Shown here one piece after another: positions 1 to 7,007 of a stretch of 27,452 nucleotides of DNA. Both the position numbers and the translations under genes were made by a program. The notes beneath the pieces are model-generated. The model was given only the letters and a program-made list of their open reading frames with translations. It did not search any database and was not told the origin of the DNA. The stretch is from the NCBI GenBank assembly GCA_050184225.1, contig JBFXAN010000082.1, positions 1 to 27,452 of the forward strand. The letters are read 5' to 3'. Positions within the stretch are counted from its first letter, which is position 1. The number at the start of each line of letters is the position of its first letter. Source of the DNA: JBFXAN01 sp050184225 (lineage in GTDB: Bacteria > Chloroflexota > Dehalococcoidia > CAUJGQ01).

Positions 1-1944
1 ACGGTTGAGTTAGGATCCCCTCTCCCGCTCGACGGGAGTGGGGCCGGGGGTGAGGGCCGGCGCGCCCTGCTCGTGGCGATCGTGCTGTCGGCGGTGTTGC
101 TGCCGGGCGTTTCGGTGCGGGATTCGTGGCCGGAGGTGCGGGCGGAGCAGGTACTGGTGCTTGGGGCAGGGGTCTGGTTGGTGTGGATGTGGTGGACAGC
201 AGGGCGTCCGTTGCGGCCGGCGCCGCTCGACCTGCTCTTTCTCGGCGTAGGACTTTCGGTGGCGGCGTCGACGATCTACGCGCCGCTGGCGTTGGACAGT
301 GAGTTCAGTCCGCGCGACCTGTATGAAGTCGCCAAGGTTGGGATGTACTGGGTGCTGTTCCGCTTTGGCTGGGAGGGGGCGCGCCCAGCCGAGGAATCGG
401 CGGCACGAGGTGTAGTGTGGGCACTGCTGGCGGGAGGAACGCTCGCCGGGTTGTTCGGACTGGCCCAGTATTACAACTGGCTCGACGTCAACGCTTGGGC
501 GACGCCGGCGTGGGCGCCCGCGCACCATCTGCGCACGCTCGCCGAGGATGCGCGGGCGGTGGGGACGATCGGTAACCCCAATTACTTCGGGATGCTGTCG
601 GCGCTGGTGGTGCTAGCCGCGGTCGCCTGGCTGGTGTCCGGTGCCACCGGCATCGATCGGGTGCTGTGTGTGACGGCGGCCGGCGGCGGTGCGCTGGGGT
701 TGGTGACGAGCGCATCGCGCGGGGCGACGCTCGCCTTCGTGGCGGGGATGGCAGTGCTCTGGGTGGCGCTGCTGGTGAGGCGAAGAGGCGCGCGGTGGGT
801 TTGGGGAGAGACGTGGCGGCGGATGCTGTTCGCGACCGGCGGGGTGGCGTTGGCGCTGGTGCTGGCGATCGGATTGGTAGAGGCAGCGCCGCGTGGCCGG
901 ACGGACTATCTGACGCGGATGACGGGGGCGGCCGGCACCGACAACGACGGTAGCCTCGCGCTGCGGTTGGAACGCTGGCGGAGCGCGCTACCGTGGACGC
1001 GCACCGAGAGCGGTGCCAAGCTCGAGCCTGGGACGGTCCTCACCTTCATCGAGAACGGCAGCCTCGAAGCGGGCGGCGGCCACGCGGACGGATTCCGCAC
1101 GATTCCCGGTACGCGCTACGAACTGACAGATGCGGACGCGCGCTTCGGCGAGCGATCGGCGCGATTCCTCGGCAACCCGCGGGAGCCGGATGAGCGGGCG
1201 GCGATCTTTCAGCAGCGCTATCTCGGCCGGACGGACGGCATGCCGATGACGGCGTCACTCTGGGTGAAGCTGTCGGGACCGGTGTCCGGCGACCTCTCGC
1301 TGTGGACCAACGTGTATTACGCGGACGGAACGCGGTCTGACCCGCATTCCCGGCCGCTGGTCGATACGAGCCGGATCGGTGAGTGGCAGCAGCTTGTGGC
1401 GTCGATCCGACCGGACCCCGATCGCACGGTCACGTTCGTCGGCGTCTATCTGATGGGAGAGAACTTCCGCGGCGAGGCGCTGGTCGATGGGTTTCAGTTG
1501 GTGAACGGCGATGCGCCGGCAGACTTCGCGACGCTGTCGGTGGCACCGCCGAGCGTCGGGGCCCAGGATACGGGTGCGATATTGCAGGAGTCGCCGGTGT
1601 TCGGCGGGGGGCCGGCGAAGGCGGAGACAACGGGCACGCTCGACAATGAGTATCTGACGATCGCCGGGCGGTACGGCCTGCTCGGGTTGGCACTCTACCT
1701 GACGCTCTGGGGAGCCGTCGCGGCGACCGCGTGGCGGGGCGTGCGGCGAACGGCGGGTGGTGCGGCGACGGCGTTATGCCTGACGGTGCTGACGACAATC
1801 GCGGGATTCCTGGTCTTCAACCTTGTGGCCGGCAGTTTCCTGCATCTGCAGCTGATGGGCTTGTTCTGGCCGTTGGCGGGTGTGGCGGCCGCCTGCGCTG
1901 TGGGCCGAAGGTCAACGACCGCTGTGACCGCTCGCGACCGCTGA
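1..1944 (+). CDS. O-antigen polymerase/ligase-like membrane protein with inserted jelly-roll-like domain (5' end uncertain)
   Basis: Probable integral membrane protein of the Wzy/WaaL (O-antigen ligase-like) superfamily, which polymerises or transfers surface glycans outside the membrane. The frame is open to the window edge; the only usable start inside is GTG at 73 (623 residues), so the gene either starts there or is cut by the edge. Numbered from GTG 73, hydrophobic segments fill residues 1-280, with the family-like stretches VGTIGNPNYFG and SASRGATLAF. After SLALRLERWRSALPW comes a soluble insert of about 155 residues (about 325-480, beginning FIENGSLE), rich in beta-type patterns and resembling a carbohydrate-binding jelly roll. 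The frame then returns to the family pattern (FGGGPAKAETTG, DNEYL, GRYGLLGL) and final membrane segments. The insert sits where the large extracytoplasmic loop is expected. The glycosyltransferase at 2799 fits a glycan role. The superfamily call is fairly sure; polymerase versus ligase cannot be decided. Confidence 0.75.
   Translation, partial: TVELGSPLPLDGSGAGGEGRRALLVAIVLSAVLLPGVSVRDSWPEVRAEQVLVLGAGVWLVWMWWTAGRPLRPAPLDLLFLGVGLSVAASTIYAPLALDSEFSPRDLYEVAKVGMYWVLFRFGWEGARPAEESAARGVVWALLAGGTLAGLFGLAQYYNWLDVNAWATPAWAPAHHLRTLAEDARAVGTIGNPNYFGMLSALVVLAAVAWLVSGATGIDRVLCVTAAGGGALGLVTSASRGATLAFVAGMAVLWVALLVRRRGARWVWGETWRRMLFATGGVALALVLAIGLVEAAPRGRTDYLTRMTGAAGTDNDGSLALRLERWRSALPWTRTESGAKLEPGTVLTFIENGSLEAGGGHADGFRTIPGTRYELTDADARFGERSARFLGNPREPDERAAIFQQRYLGRTDGMPMTASLWVKLSGPVSGDLSLWTNVYYADGTRSDPHSRPLVDTSRIGEWQQLVASIRPDPDRTVTFVGVYLMGENFRGEALVDGFQLVNGDAPADFATLSVAPPSVGAQDTGAILQESPVFGGGPAKAETTGTLDNEYLTIAGRYGLLGLALYLTLWGAVAATAWRGVRRTAGGAATALCLTVLTTIAGFLVFNLVAGSFLHLQLMGLFWPLAGVAAACAVGRRSTTAVTARDR
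17..43. repeat. Palindromic repeat ahead of the polymerase gene
   Basis: CCCCTCTCCCG (17-27) and CGGGAGTGGGG (33-43) form an 11-bp stem with one mismatch and a 5-nt loop, followed by a GGGGGTGAGGGC stretch. The shape is that of the common interspersed CCCTCTCCC/GGGAGAGGG repeats of GC-rich bacteria. It lies in frame with the following gene but encodes an unlikely protein start (Gly/Pro-rich), which favours GTG 73 as the start. Confidence 0.5.
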
Positions 1945-2015
1945 TGGCCGCGAAACACGAGACGGCAGAGCATTACCATTACCTCCTGCACACGATACAC
2001 CGTCGGGGTGGGCGG

Positions 2016-2021
2016 TATACT
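2016..2021 (+). promoter_or_regulatory. Candidate -10 box upstream of the Uma2 gene
   Basis: TATACT, a good match to TATAAT, lies 25 nt before the GTG at 2047. No convincing -35 element is seen 16-18 nt further upstream, so the call is weak. Confidence 0.3.
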
Positions 2022-2046
2022 GAGCCTGTACACCTGACGAGACGTA

Positions 2047-2610
2047 GTGCCCGTGGCAATCGACGCGTCTGAACGGCTGATAACGGCTGATGAACTGATG
2101 GAGATGCCCGACGACGGCATGCTCTACGAGTTGAGCCGGGGTATGCTCGTTTGCATGAGTCCGTCGTCCTATGGACCGAGCCGGATCGCGGGCCGCGTCA
2201 TGGCGCGTCTGTTTCCCTACATCGAAGAGCGCGATCTCGGCGACTACGGATCGGCAGAGGGTGGGTTCAAGCTCGCCTCCGACCCGGACACCGTCCGCGC
2301 GCCCGATGTTTGGTTCGTGCGGAAGGACCGCATTCCGGCGGGGTACAACCCGGAGGGCTTCTACGAGGGTCCGCCGGACCTCGCGGTCGAAGTACTCTCG
2401 CCGTCGGATCGATTCCATCAGGTCGCCACGAAGGTCCGCGATTACCTCGACGCGGGCACGCCGCTCGTGTGGGTGCTGGACCCGAAGGCGCCGATCACCG
2501 CGGTCTTCCGCCCGGAGGCACCGGTCCGGTTCGTGGACGCGGACGGCGCGCTCGATGGCGAGGATGTGCTCCCCGGCTTCATGCTGCCGCTGCGGGATGT
2601 GCTGCGGTAA
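2047..2610 (+). CDS. Uma2 family (DUF820) PD-(D/E)XK-like endonuclease
   Basis: Protein of 187 residues matching the Uma2/DUF820 family, whose members have a restriction-endonuclease-like fold, are abundant in cyanobacteria and Chloroflexota, and whose biological role is unsettled. The family pattern is complete: N-terminal TADELMEMPDDGMLYELSRG, then APDVWFV (metal-binding Asp), DLAVEVLSPSD (catalytic Glu), TKVRDYLDAG (Lys) and VWVLDP. The start is GTG at 2047; GTG at 2053 is an alternative, and neither has a strong ribosome binding site. It stands alone between two glycan genes with no partner. The frame is intact and of normal family length. Confidence 0.85.
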   Translation: MPVAIDASERLITADELMEMPDDGMLYELSRGMLVCMSPSSYGPSRIAGRVMARLFPYIEERDLGDYGSAEGGFKLASDPDTVRAPDVWFVRKDRIPAGYNPEGFYEGPPDLAVEVLSPSDRFHQVATKVRDYLDAGTPLVWVLDPKAPITAVFRPEAPVRFVDADGALDGEDVLPGFMLPLRDVLR

Positions 2611-2798
2611 AGAAGGAGCCGTGGCCCTTCATAATGAACAATGCTCCGAAAATGCACAACTTCTTGAGCACATTAAAGAAATATAGATAACCTACCTTCT
2701 CGATTAAAGTTTGAGTGGCTAAACTTTAATCCTTGTGGCCGCAGATGTCAGGTGAGCAACTCGAAGTAGATCAAGTCCCTATGCGACAAAGGTGACGT
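2611..2798. other. AT-rich intergenic island
   Basis: This gap between the Uma2 and glycosyltransferase genes is clearly richer in A and T than its surroundings, most strongly at about 2628-2732. It holds the perfect inverted repeat at 2702-2731 and short open frames with no family resemblance. It may carry the glycosyltransferase promoter or be a remnant of transferred DNA; no coding gene is supported. Confidence 0.5.
2702..2731. promoter_or_regulatory. Perfect 11-bp inverted repeat, candidate operator or hairpin
   Basis: GATTAAAGTTT (2702-2712) and AAACTTTAATC (2721-2731) are exact reverse complements separated by 8 nt. The arms are AT-rich, unlike GC-rich terminators, and no T-run follows, so a protein-binding site is more likely than a terminator. 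It lies 68 nt before the TTG start of the glycosyltransferase. Confidence 0.5.
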
Positions 2799-3974
2799 TT
2801 GAACGTGAGAAAGCCGCCGCGGGTGGCGGTGCTGTCGTCGGTGCATGAGGCGCTGGATCCGCGCATCTTTCATAAGCAGGCGCGGACGCTGGCGGCAGCG
2901 GGGTTTGAGGTGCATCTACTTGCGCGTGCTGAGCGGCGGGAGGTGCGGGATGGGGTGCGGATTCACGCGCTGCCGCAACCGCGTGCTCGGTGGGCGCGGC
3001 CGTGGCAGTGGCTCCGACTGGCGCGGGCGACGGTGCGGTTGCGGCCGGATGTGATCCATATTCACGACCCGGAGTTGCTGCCGCTGGTGCTGGTGCTGAA
3101 ACGGCTGACCGGCGCGGCGGCGGTCTATGATGCGCACGAGTACTACGGCGAGGAGGTGGCGCGGCGGGAGTGGATTCCGCGCCCGCTGCGCCGTCCGGCG
3201 GCGCAGGTGACCGATGCGGTCGAGGGGTTTGTCGCGCGGCGGATCGATGCGGTCGTCGCGGTGAACGAGCACATGGCGGCCCGGTTTCGGCGGCGGGGGG
3301 CGCGAGCGATCGCGGTACACAACTTTCCGCCGGCGGAGTACTTCGGGCTGGATGCGGCGGATGAGCGCGACGGTGGCGCTCCGGTCCGCGCGGGCGGAGA
3401 CTCACCGGTTGTCGGGTATGTTGGGTTGCTGTCGCGGGACCGGGGGTTGCAGATGGTGCTTGCGGCGACCGAGTTGCTGCGCGGACGGATTGCCGCCGTG
3501 CGGGTGCGGGTAATCGGGCGGGTGGATTGGTCCGGGGTTTCGGAGGGCACTTCCCGCGACCGTGCCGAATGGGCGGCGTGTGGCCTCGACCTCGCCGGGA
3601 CGATTCCGGCGGCGGATGTGCCGGGGGCGTTGGCGGGGATCGATATCGGCTGGATTCCGTTTCAGGATACGGCGAACAACCGCCGCACCATTCCGCTGAA
3701 GTTGCTCGAATACATGGCTGCCGGGAAGCCGGTGGTGGCGTCCGATATCGGTTACATTGCGGCGATCGTGCGGGAGAGCGGCTGCGGGTTGCTTGTACCG
3801 CCGGATGATGCGTGGGCACATGTGAACGCGCTGGCCACATTGATCGAAGACCCGGAGCGGGCACGACGGATGGGTGACGCCGGCCGGGAGGCCGTGCGCA
3901 GCCGCTACACCTGGGCGCCGGAGGGACGCCGGCTGGCCGCACTCTACCGGTCGATATTGGGCGTGGCGCAGTGA
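2799..3974 (+). CDS. Glycosyltransferase family 4 protein
   Basis: GT-B fold glycosyltransferase of 391 residues, expected to move a sugar from a nucleotide-sugar donor onto a growing glycan at the inner membrane. The N-terminal half has a Rossmann-like start (VAVLSSVHEALDPRIFHKQA) and the acceptor-domain pattern DVIHIHDPELL and YDAHEYYGEEV. The C-terminal donor-binding half has VVGYVGLLSRDRGL, a position with DIGWIPF, and LKLLEYMAAGKPVVASDIG, the family 4 glutamate/Ala-Gly-Lys-Pro signature. The TTG start follows AAAGGTG at a workable distance; an upstream in-frame ATG at 2781 is closed by TGA at 2793, so it cannot be used. It probably works with the polymerase-like gene at the window start. 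Donor and acceptor are unknown. Confidence 0.88.
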   Translation: MNVRKPPRVAVLSSVHEALDPRIFHKQARTLAAAGFEVHLLARAERREVRDGVRIHALPQPRARWARPWQWLRLARATVRLRPDVIHIHDPELLPLVLVLKRLTGAAAVYDAHEYYGEEVARREWIPRPLRRPAAQVTDAVEGFVARRIDAVVAVNEHMAARFRRRGARAIAVHNFPPAEYFGLDAADERDGGAPVRAGGDSPVVGYVGLLSRDRGLQMVLAATELLRGRIAAVRVRVIGRVDWSGVSEGTSRDRAEWAACGLDLAGTIPAADVPGALAGIDIGWIPFQDTANNRRTIPLKLLEYMAAGKPVVASDIGYIAAIVRESGCGLLVPPDDAWAHVNALATLIEDPERARRMGDAGREAVRSRYTWAPEGRRLAALYRSILGVAQ

Positions 3975-4041
3975 TGCCTGGCCCGCTGGGGTGCGTCTCA
4001 TCGAACGAACGTCCGGCGCGGCGGGGGCGATGATGATGCAG

Positions 4042-4251
4042 CTAGGCGTCGGCGACGAGTGGGTTGCTCAGCCAGTCGGCGTAGGATGCATCGAAATCGA
4101 GGACGAGCAGGATCTCCCACCAGTCCAGGTAATAGGCGCGGTTGCCCGATGATTCCACCGAGAACGCACCCTCATGCACAGCAAACACGCGGCCTTCGAG
4201 AGCACGGCCGTTGCGCACGAATAGCACTTTATTGCCTTCACGAACCTGCAA
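4042..4251 (-). CDS. Small hypothetical protein
   Basis: Predicted protein of 69 residues that I do not recognise. The start is chosen as TTG at 4251 because AAGGGG lies 7 nt upstream; the longer open frame has no good ribosome binding site. The sequence reads as a compact beta-rich module (NKVLFVRNGRALEGRVFAV, then SVESSGNRAYYLDWWEILL) followed by an acidic tail, resembling a small barrel-type fold, but this is only an impression. It lies downstream of the exporter gene on the same strand, 153 nt away, and converges with the glycosyltransferase. Confidence 0.5.
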   Translation of the reverse strand: MQVREGNKVLFVRNGRALEGRVFAVHEGAFSVESSGNRAYYLDWWEILLVLDFDASYADWLSNPLVADA

Positions 4252-4404
4252 TATGCTGCCCCTTGTTTCATGTCTCGGCGTGACGGCGTGAGAACCAGAA
4301 TAGCAGAGGCGTCGGCGCGTCGGGAGTGGCAAGTACACCAGAGTTCGGGCAGAAACCCGCCGGTATCACATGCTCCAGAGACTACTCCCGGCCATGGCTG
4401 CTCG

Positions 4405-5217
4405 TCAAAAGATCTGGCCGGCGAGCATGCGGGCGGCGACGATGGCGAGCAACACGGCGAGTAACCGAGAGATGGCAGCCGGCCGCAGCCGGCGGGAGAG
4501 CCAGGCGCCGAACTGCGACCCAACGATCACGCCGGGTGCGAGCACGATCGTGCGGCGGGCGGCGTCGGCGAAGTCTCCGGCGAGGAGGTGCGTGGTCGTA
4601 CCGGAGAGGGACATGATCGCGAGCATGAAACTTGAGGTTGCCGTGGCGACGTAGGTGGGGAAGTTGAAGAGCAGAATGAACATGGGCACCTGAATGAAGC
4701 CGCCGCCGATGCCCAGGAGACTCGAGAACAACCCGACGGCGGCCGCCAGCGGCAGCGCGAGGGCCAGCGGCACGGAGTAGTGATAGACATGGCCGCCGCG
4801 GTCGACCAGGGTCCGGCGCCAGCCTCGCGCCGCGTCCTCGCCGGATCGCTCCCGCGCCGTCGGCCGGCGGAAGAGCAGGAGGGCGATGGCGAGCAGGGTC
4901 AGGCCGAAGACGATCGAGAATGGGCCGCGGTTGATCTTGGTGGCAAGCAGCGCGCCGACCACCGCACCGGGCACCGCCGCCAGCGCCAGGATGATGCCGA
5001 CTTTGAAGTCGATCCGCCGCTGCAGACCGTAGGCAATCGAACCGGAGACGGAATTGATGAAGACGATGGCGAGCGAGGTGCTGGTGATCACGCCGGGTGG
5101 GTCATCGGGATAGAGGAAGAGCAACACCGGCACCAGGAGGAAACCGCCACCGGCGCCGACCAGCGTCCCGATCGTGCCGACCACGACGCCGACCACCAGC
5201 AACAGCAGGTCATCCAT
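4405..5217 (-). CDS. TauE/SafE family membrane transporter
   Basis: Polytopic membrane protein of 270 residues of the TauE/SafE (sulfite exporter) family, implicated in export of sulfite, sulfoacetate or related organic anions. Both halves carry the family repeat: VVGTIGTLVGAGGGFLLVPVLLFL near the N-terminus and AVGLFSSLLGIGGGFIQVPMFILL in the second half, each followed by TSTSLAIVFINS or TATSSFMLAIMS. About eight membrane segments can be drawn, with a cytoplasmic linker around residues 115-145. ATG at 5217 overlaps the end of the upstream lipoprotein gene by 8 nt, which suggests translational coupling. The transported ion cannot be read from the sequence, and many family members are annotated as sulfite exporters without proof. 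Confidence 0.88.
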   Translation of the reverse strand: MDDLLLLVVGVVVGTIGTLVGAGGGFLLVPVLLFLYPDDPPGVITSTSLAIVFINSVSGSIAYGLQRRIDFKVGIILALAAVPGAVVGALLATKINRGPFSIVFGLTLLAIALLLFRRPTARERSGEDAARGWRRTLVDRGGHVYHYSVPLALALPLAAAVGLFSSLLGIGGGFIQVPMFILLFNFPTYVATATSSFMLAIMSLSGTTTHLLAGDFADAARRTIVLAPGVIVGSQFGAWLSRRLRPAAISRLLAVLLAIVAARMLAGQIF

Positions 5218-5599
5218 CCCTCACCGCCGTGCTCCGAAGACACGGTTCCGCATCCTCGTAGAGATACCAGCGGCCGGAATCTTTGACGAACTCCAGATGC
5301 CCTCCGCCGTCGCTGCCGGCACCTGTGTCGATCATCGCCCAGGCGCGGGCGCCACGGATTTCGATGGACTGCATCGGCTCGGCAGGGGCCTCGCCCCGCG
5401 GGAGGCGCCGAAACTGAGCCAGAGAGCAAACCATGCGGAAGTCCAGGTCATGCAGCAGGTAGAGCGCGGCGGCATCGTCGCGGGCGATCGCCCGCGTCCG
5501 GTCGTCGATCAGGTCTTCGATCTGCTCTCGATCGCCGGGTGGGATGATGCAGGCGGCGAGGAATAGGAGCGGGACAACGACAAGCGGGCGGCGGAGCAT
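5210..5599 (-). CDS. Putative small lipoprotein
   Basis: Predicted 129-residue lipoprotein. ATG 5599 is chosen over the longer open frame because it gives a normal lipoprotein signal: MLRRP, a hydrophobic core and the lipobox LAAC (Cys about residue 16). The mature part begins IIPPGDREQIEDLIDDRTRAIARDDAAALYLLHDLDF, a pattern seen in small secreted proteins of the NTF2-like/DUF4440 type, and ends with a strand-rich region (AWAMIDTGAG, DSGRWYLYEDAEPC). The fold suggestion is tentative. Its stop lies within the start region of the TauE/SafE gene, so the two are probably one transcript. It is divergent from signal peptidase I. Confidence 0.65.
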   Translation of the reverse strand: MLRRPLVVVPLLFLAACIIPPGDREQIEDLIDDRTRAIARDDAAALYLLHDLDFRMVCSLAQFRRLPRGEAPAEPMQSIEIRGARAWAMIDTGAGSDGGGHLEFVKDSGRWYLYEDAEPCLRSTAVRDG

Positions 5600-5729
5600 G
5601 TCCTGATCATACGGGATATGTGGCCTGTACACGTCGTTTGTCCGCGCGGTCTGTGCGACGCGGGTCCACTTCCGCAATCTGCCGTGTTACGATAGATGTG
5701 CGAAACCTCTCGGCTACGAGGTACATTTG

Positions 5730-6401
5730 GTGCAACGTTTCCCTGACGATGCTGAGGGGGAAACCCGCTCGTTCGCATCCGATCGTGATCCATCGCCCGG
5801 TCAGCCCTTCGCTCCAGCAGATTCAACGCCGTATGTACAGGCGTGGGACATCTTCGCGGCGGCCGAACGGCGGCCGGCGAAGCGCGGCTCGACGCTGCGG
5901 ACCGTGCGCGAAGTTGTGCAGGTCCTGGTGGTGGCGCTGCTCCTCTTCGCCGGCACCCGGACGATCGTCCAGGGACGCGAGATCCGCGGCCCGAGCATGC
6001 TGCCGACCTACCACACCGGTCAGCGTCTGTTCGTCACCCGCTACCTCTTCGATGACCCCTCGCGCGGCGATGTGATCGTCTTTCATCCGTCGTCGTCGGC
6101 CGATGACGACTACATCAAGCGGGTGATCGGTGTTCCCGGCGACCATGTCCTCGTTCGCGGCGGCACCGTCTACGTCAACGGTGAGGCGGTGAACGAGACG
6201 CATATCGCCGAAGGTACGCAAACGCTGTGCGCGGGCCGCTGGTGTGATGTGGTGCTCGGGCCGGACGAATACTACGTGATGGGCGACAACCGCGCCAACA
6301 GCAGCGACTCCCGCCTGTGGGGTCCGGTCGACGAAGGCCAGATCGTCGGCAAAGCCTGGCTGCTGTACTACCCATTCACCGACTTCGGCTGGGCACCCTA
6401 A
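5730..6401 (+). CDS. lepB: Signal peptidase I
   Basis: Type I signal peptidase, the membrane serine protease that cleaves signal peptides from exported proteins. About 50 hydrophilic residues precede one membrane segment (VVQVLVVALLLFAGTRTIVQ). Catalytic Ser is in GPSMLPTYH (about residue 89) and the general-base Lys in DDYIKRVIGVPGD (about residue 130); the C-terminal box MGDNRANSSDSR is present. At 223 residues it is of normal length for a one-membrane-segment Gram-positive-type enzyme. GTG 5730 is preferred because GAGGT lies about 8 nt upstream; TTG 5727 is an alternative. A weak promoter may lie in the 130-nt gap shared with the divergent lipoprotein gene. The large hairpin at 6400-6508 directly follows its stop codon. 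Confidence 0.95.
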   Translation: MQRFPDDAEGETRSFASDRDPSPGQPFAPADSTPYVQAWDIFAAAERRPAKRGSTLRTVREVVQVLVVALLLFAGTRTIVQGREIRGPSMLPTYHTGQRLFVTRYLFDDPSRGDVIVFHPSSSADDDYIKRVIGVPGDHVLVRGGTVYVNGEAVNETHIAEGTQTLCAGRWCDVVLGPDEYYVMGDNRANSSDSRLWGPVDEGQIVGKAWLLYYPFTDFGWAP

Positions 6402-6508
6402 CCGCTTTTGAAACACAAAGGACACAGAGAAGGCAAAGGTCACAAAGAGATTCTTTAAGACTTTGTGACCTTTGACCCCTTTGTGTCCTTTGTGTTTCAA
6501 AAGCGGTT
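6400..6508. repeat. Large hairpin repeat between convergent genes, possible bidirectional terminator
   Basis: Two 48-nt arms (6400-6447 and 6461-6508) are reverse complements at 44 of 48 positions, around a 13-nt loop. The outer 27 nt and inner 14 nt are exact; all four mismatches cluster at 6427-6433. The arms are built of CACAAAGGACACA-type units. The left arm starts within the lepB stop codon and the right arm ends 3 nt before the stop of the convergent gene at 6511. The shape suggests an interspersed repeat that may also end both transcripts. Confidence 0.85.
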
Positions 6509-6510
6509 GA

Positions 6511-6909
6511 TTACCTCCGCAGGAGCCAGGCGTGGAGGGCGGCGTCGTCGGGGAAGTCGGGGACGTTGCCCTGGCGCTCGTAGGCTTCGCGGAGGGTGTT
6601 GTTGAAGCAGGCCAACGTCAGCGGCGAGAGCGTGTAGGTGACGGGGATCTCTTCGTTGACGTGGAACTGAAACCGCTCCGGGGAGTCTTCGAGGATGCGC
6701 GTGATCTCCAGCGTGCGGACGCCGCGGCTGTCCTTCCAGTGGATGAAGACGCGCTTGTCCCAGTCCTGGCAGAGGATGTACGGCTTGAGCACAAGGTCGA
6801 TGCCGGCGCCGGGCTGACGTTCCATGCTGAGCGCCGCTTTGAGCGCCACCTTCGGCGTGTAGGTCTGGGGATAGGGGAGGGATTGTCGAAGTTCTTCAAC
6901 GGTAACCAT
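6511..6909 (-). CDS. Hypothetical protein
   Basis: Soluble protein of 132 residues that I cannot assign. It has no signal peptide or membrane segment. It opens VTVEELRQSLPYPQTYTPKVALKAALSMERQPGAGIDLVLKP and continues with a strand-rich middle (DKRVFIHWKDSRGVRTLEITRILED) and a helical C-terminus (LACFNNTLREAYERQG, DDAALHAWLLRR). ATG 6909 has GGAG about 10 nt upstream. Codon use matches the neighbours, so it is probably real. It is downstream of the flavin monooxygenase on the same strand but separated by a repeat, so a shared transcript is unsure. Confidence 0.6.
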   Translation of the reverse strand: MVTVEELRQSLPYPQTYTPKVALKAALSMERQPGAGIDLVLKPYILCQDWDKRVFIHWKDSRGVRTLEITRILEDSPERFQFHVNEEIPVTYTLSPLTLACFNNTLREAYERQGNVPDFPDDAALHAWLLRR

Positions 6910-6927
6910 GGTCGCTGCGCTCCGGCT

Positions 6928-7007
6928 CCAGGTTCAGGGTTCACGGTTCAGGGTTCAGATGCGACCGATTGCCTGAAACCCGAGCGCTGAACCCTGGCAC
7001 CTGAAAC
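6928..7007. repeat. GGTTCAGGGTTCA-type short repeats with inverted copy
   Basis: The gap between 6909 and 7008 has GGTTCAGGGTTCA twice in near tandem (6931-6943 and 6945-6957, the second exact, the pair separated by one base). Degenerate inverted copies follow (TGAACCCTGG at 6988-6997 and CCTGAAACCC at 6972-6981). Together they can fold into an imperfect hairpin downstream of the flavin monooxygenase gene. Confidence 0.55.

Noticed and set aside
2779..3942. Open frame of 387 codons on the minus strand opposite the glycosyltransferase
   Set aside because: Extremely Pro/Arg/Ala-rich composition typical of antisense frames in GC-rich DNA; the plus-strand protein has clear family 4 motifs.
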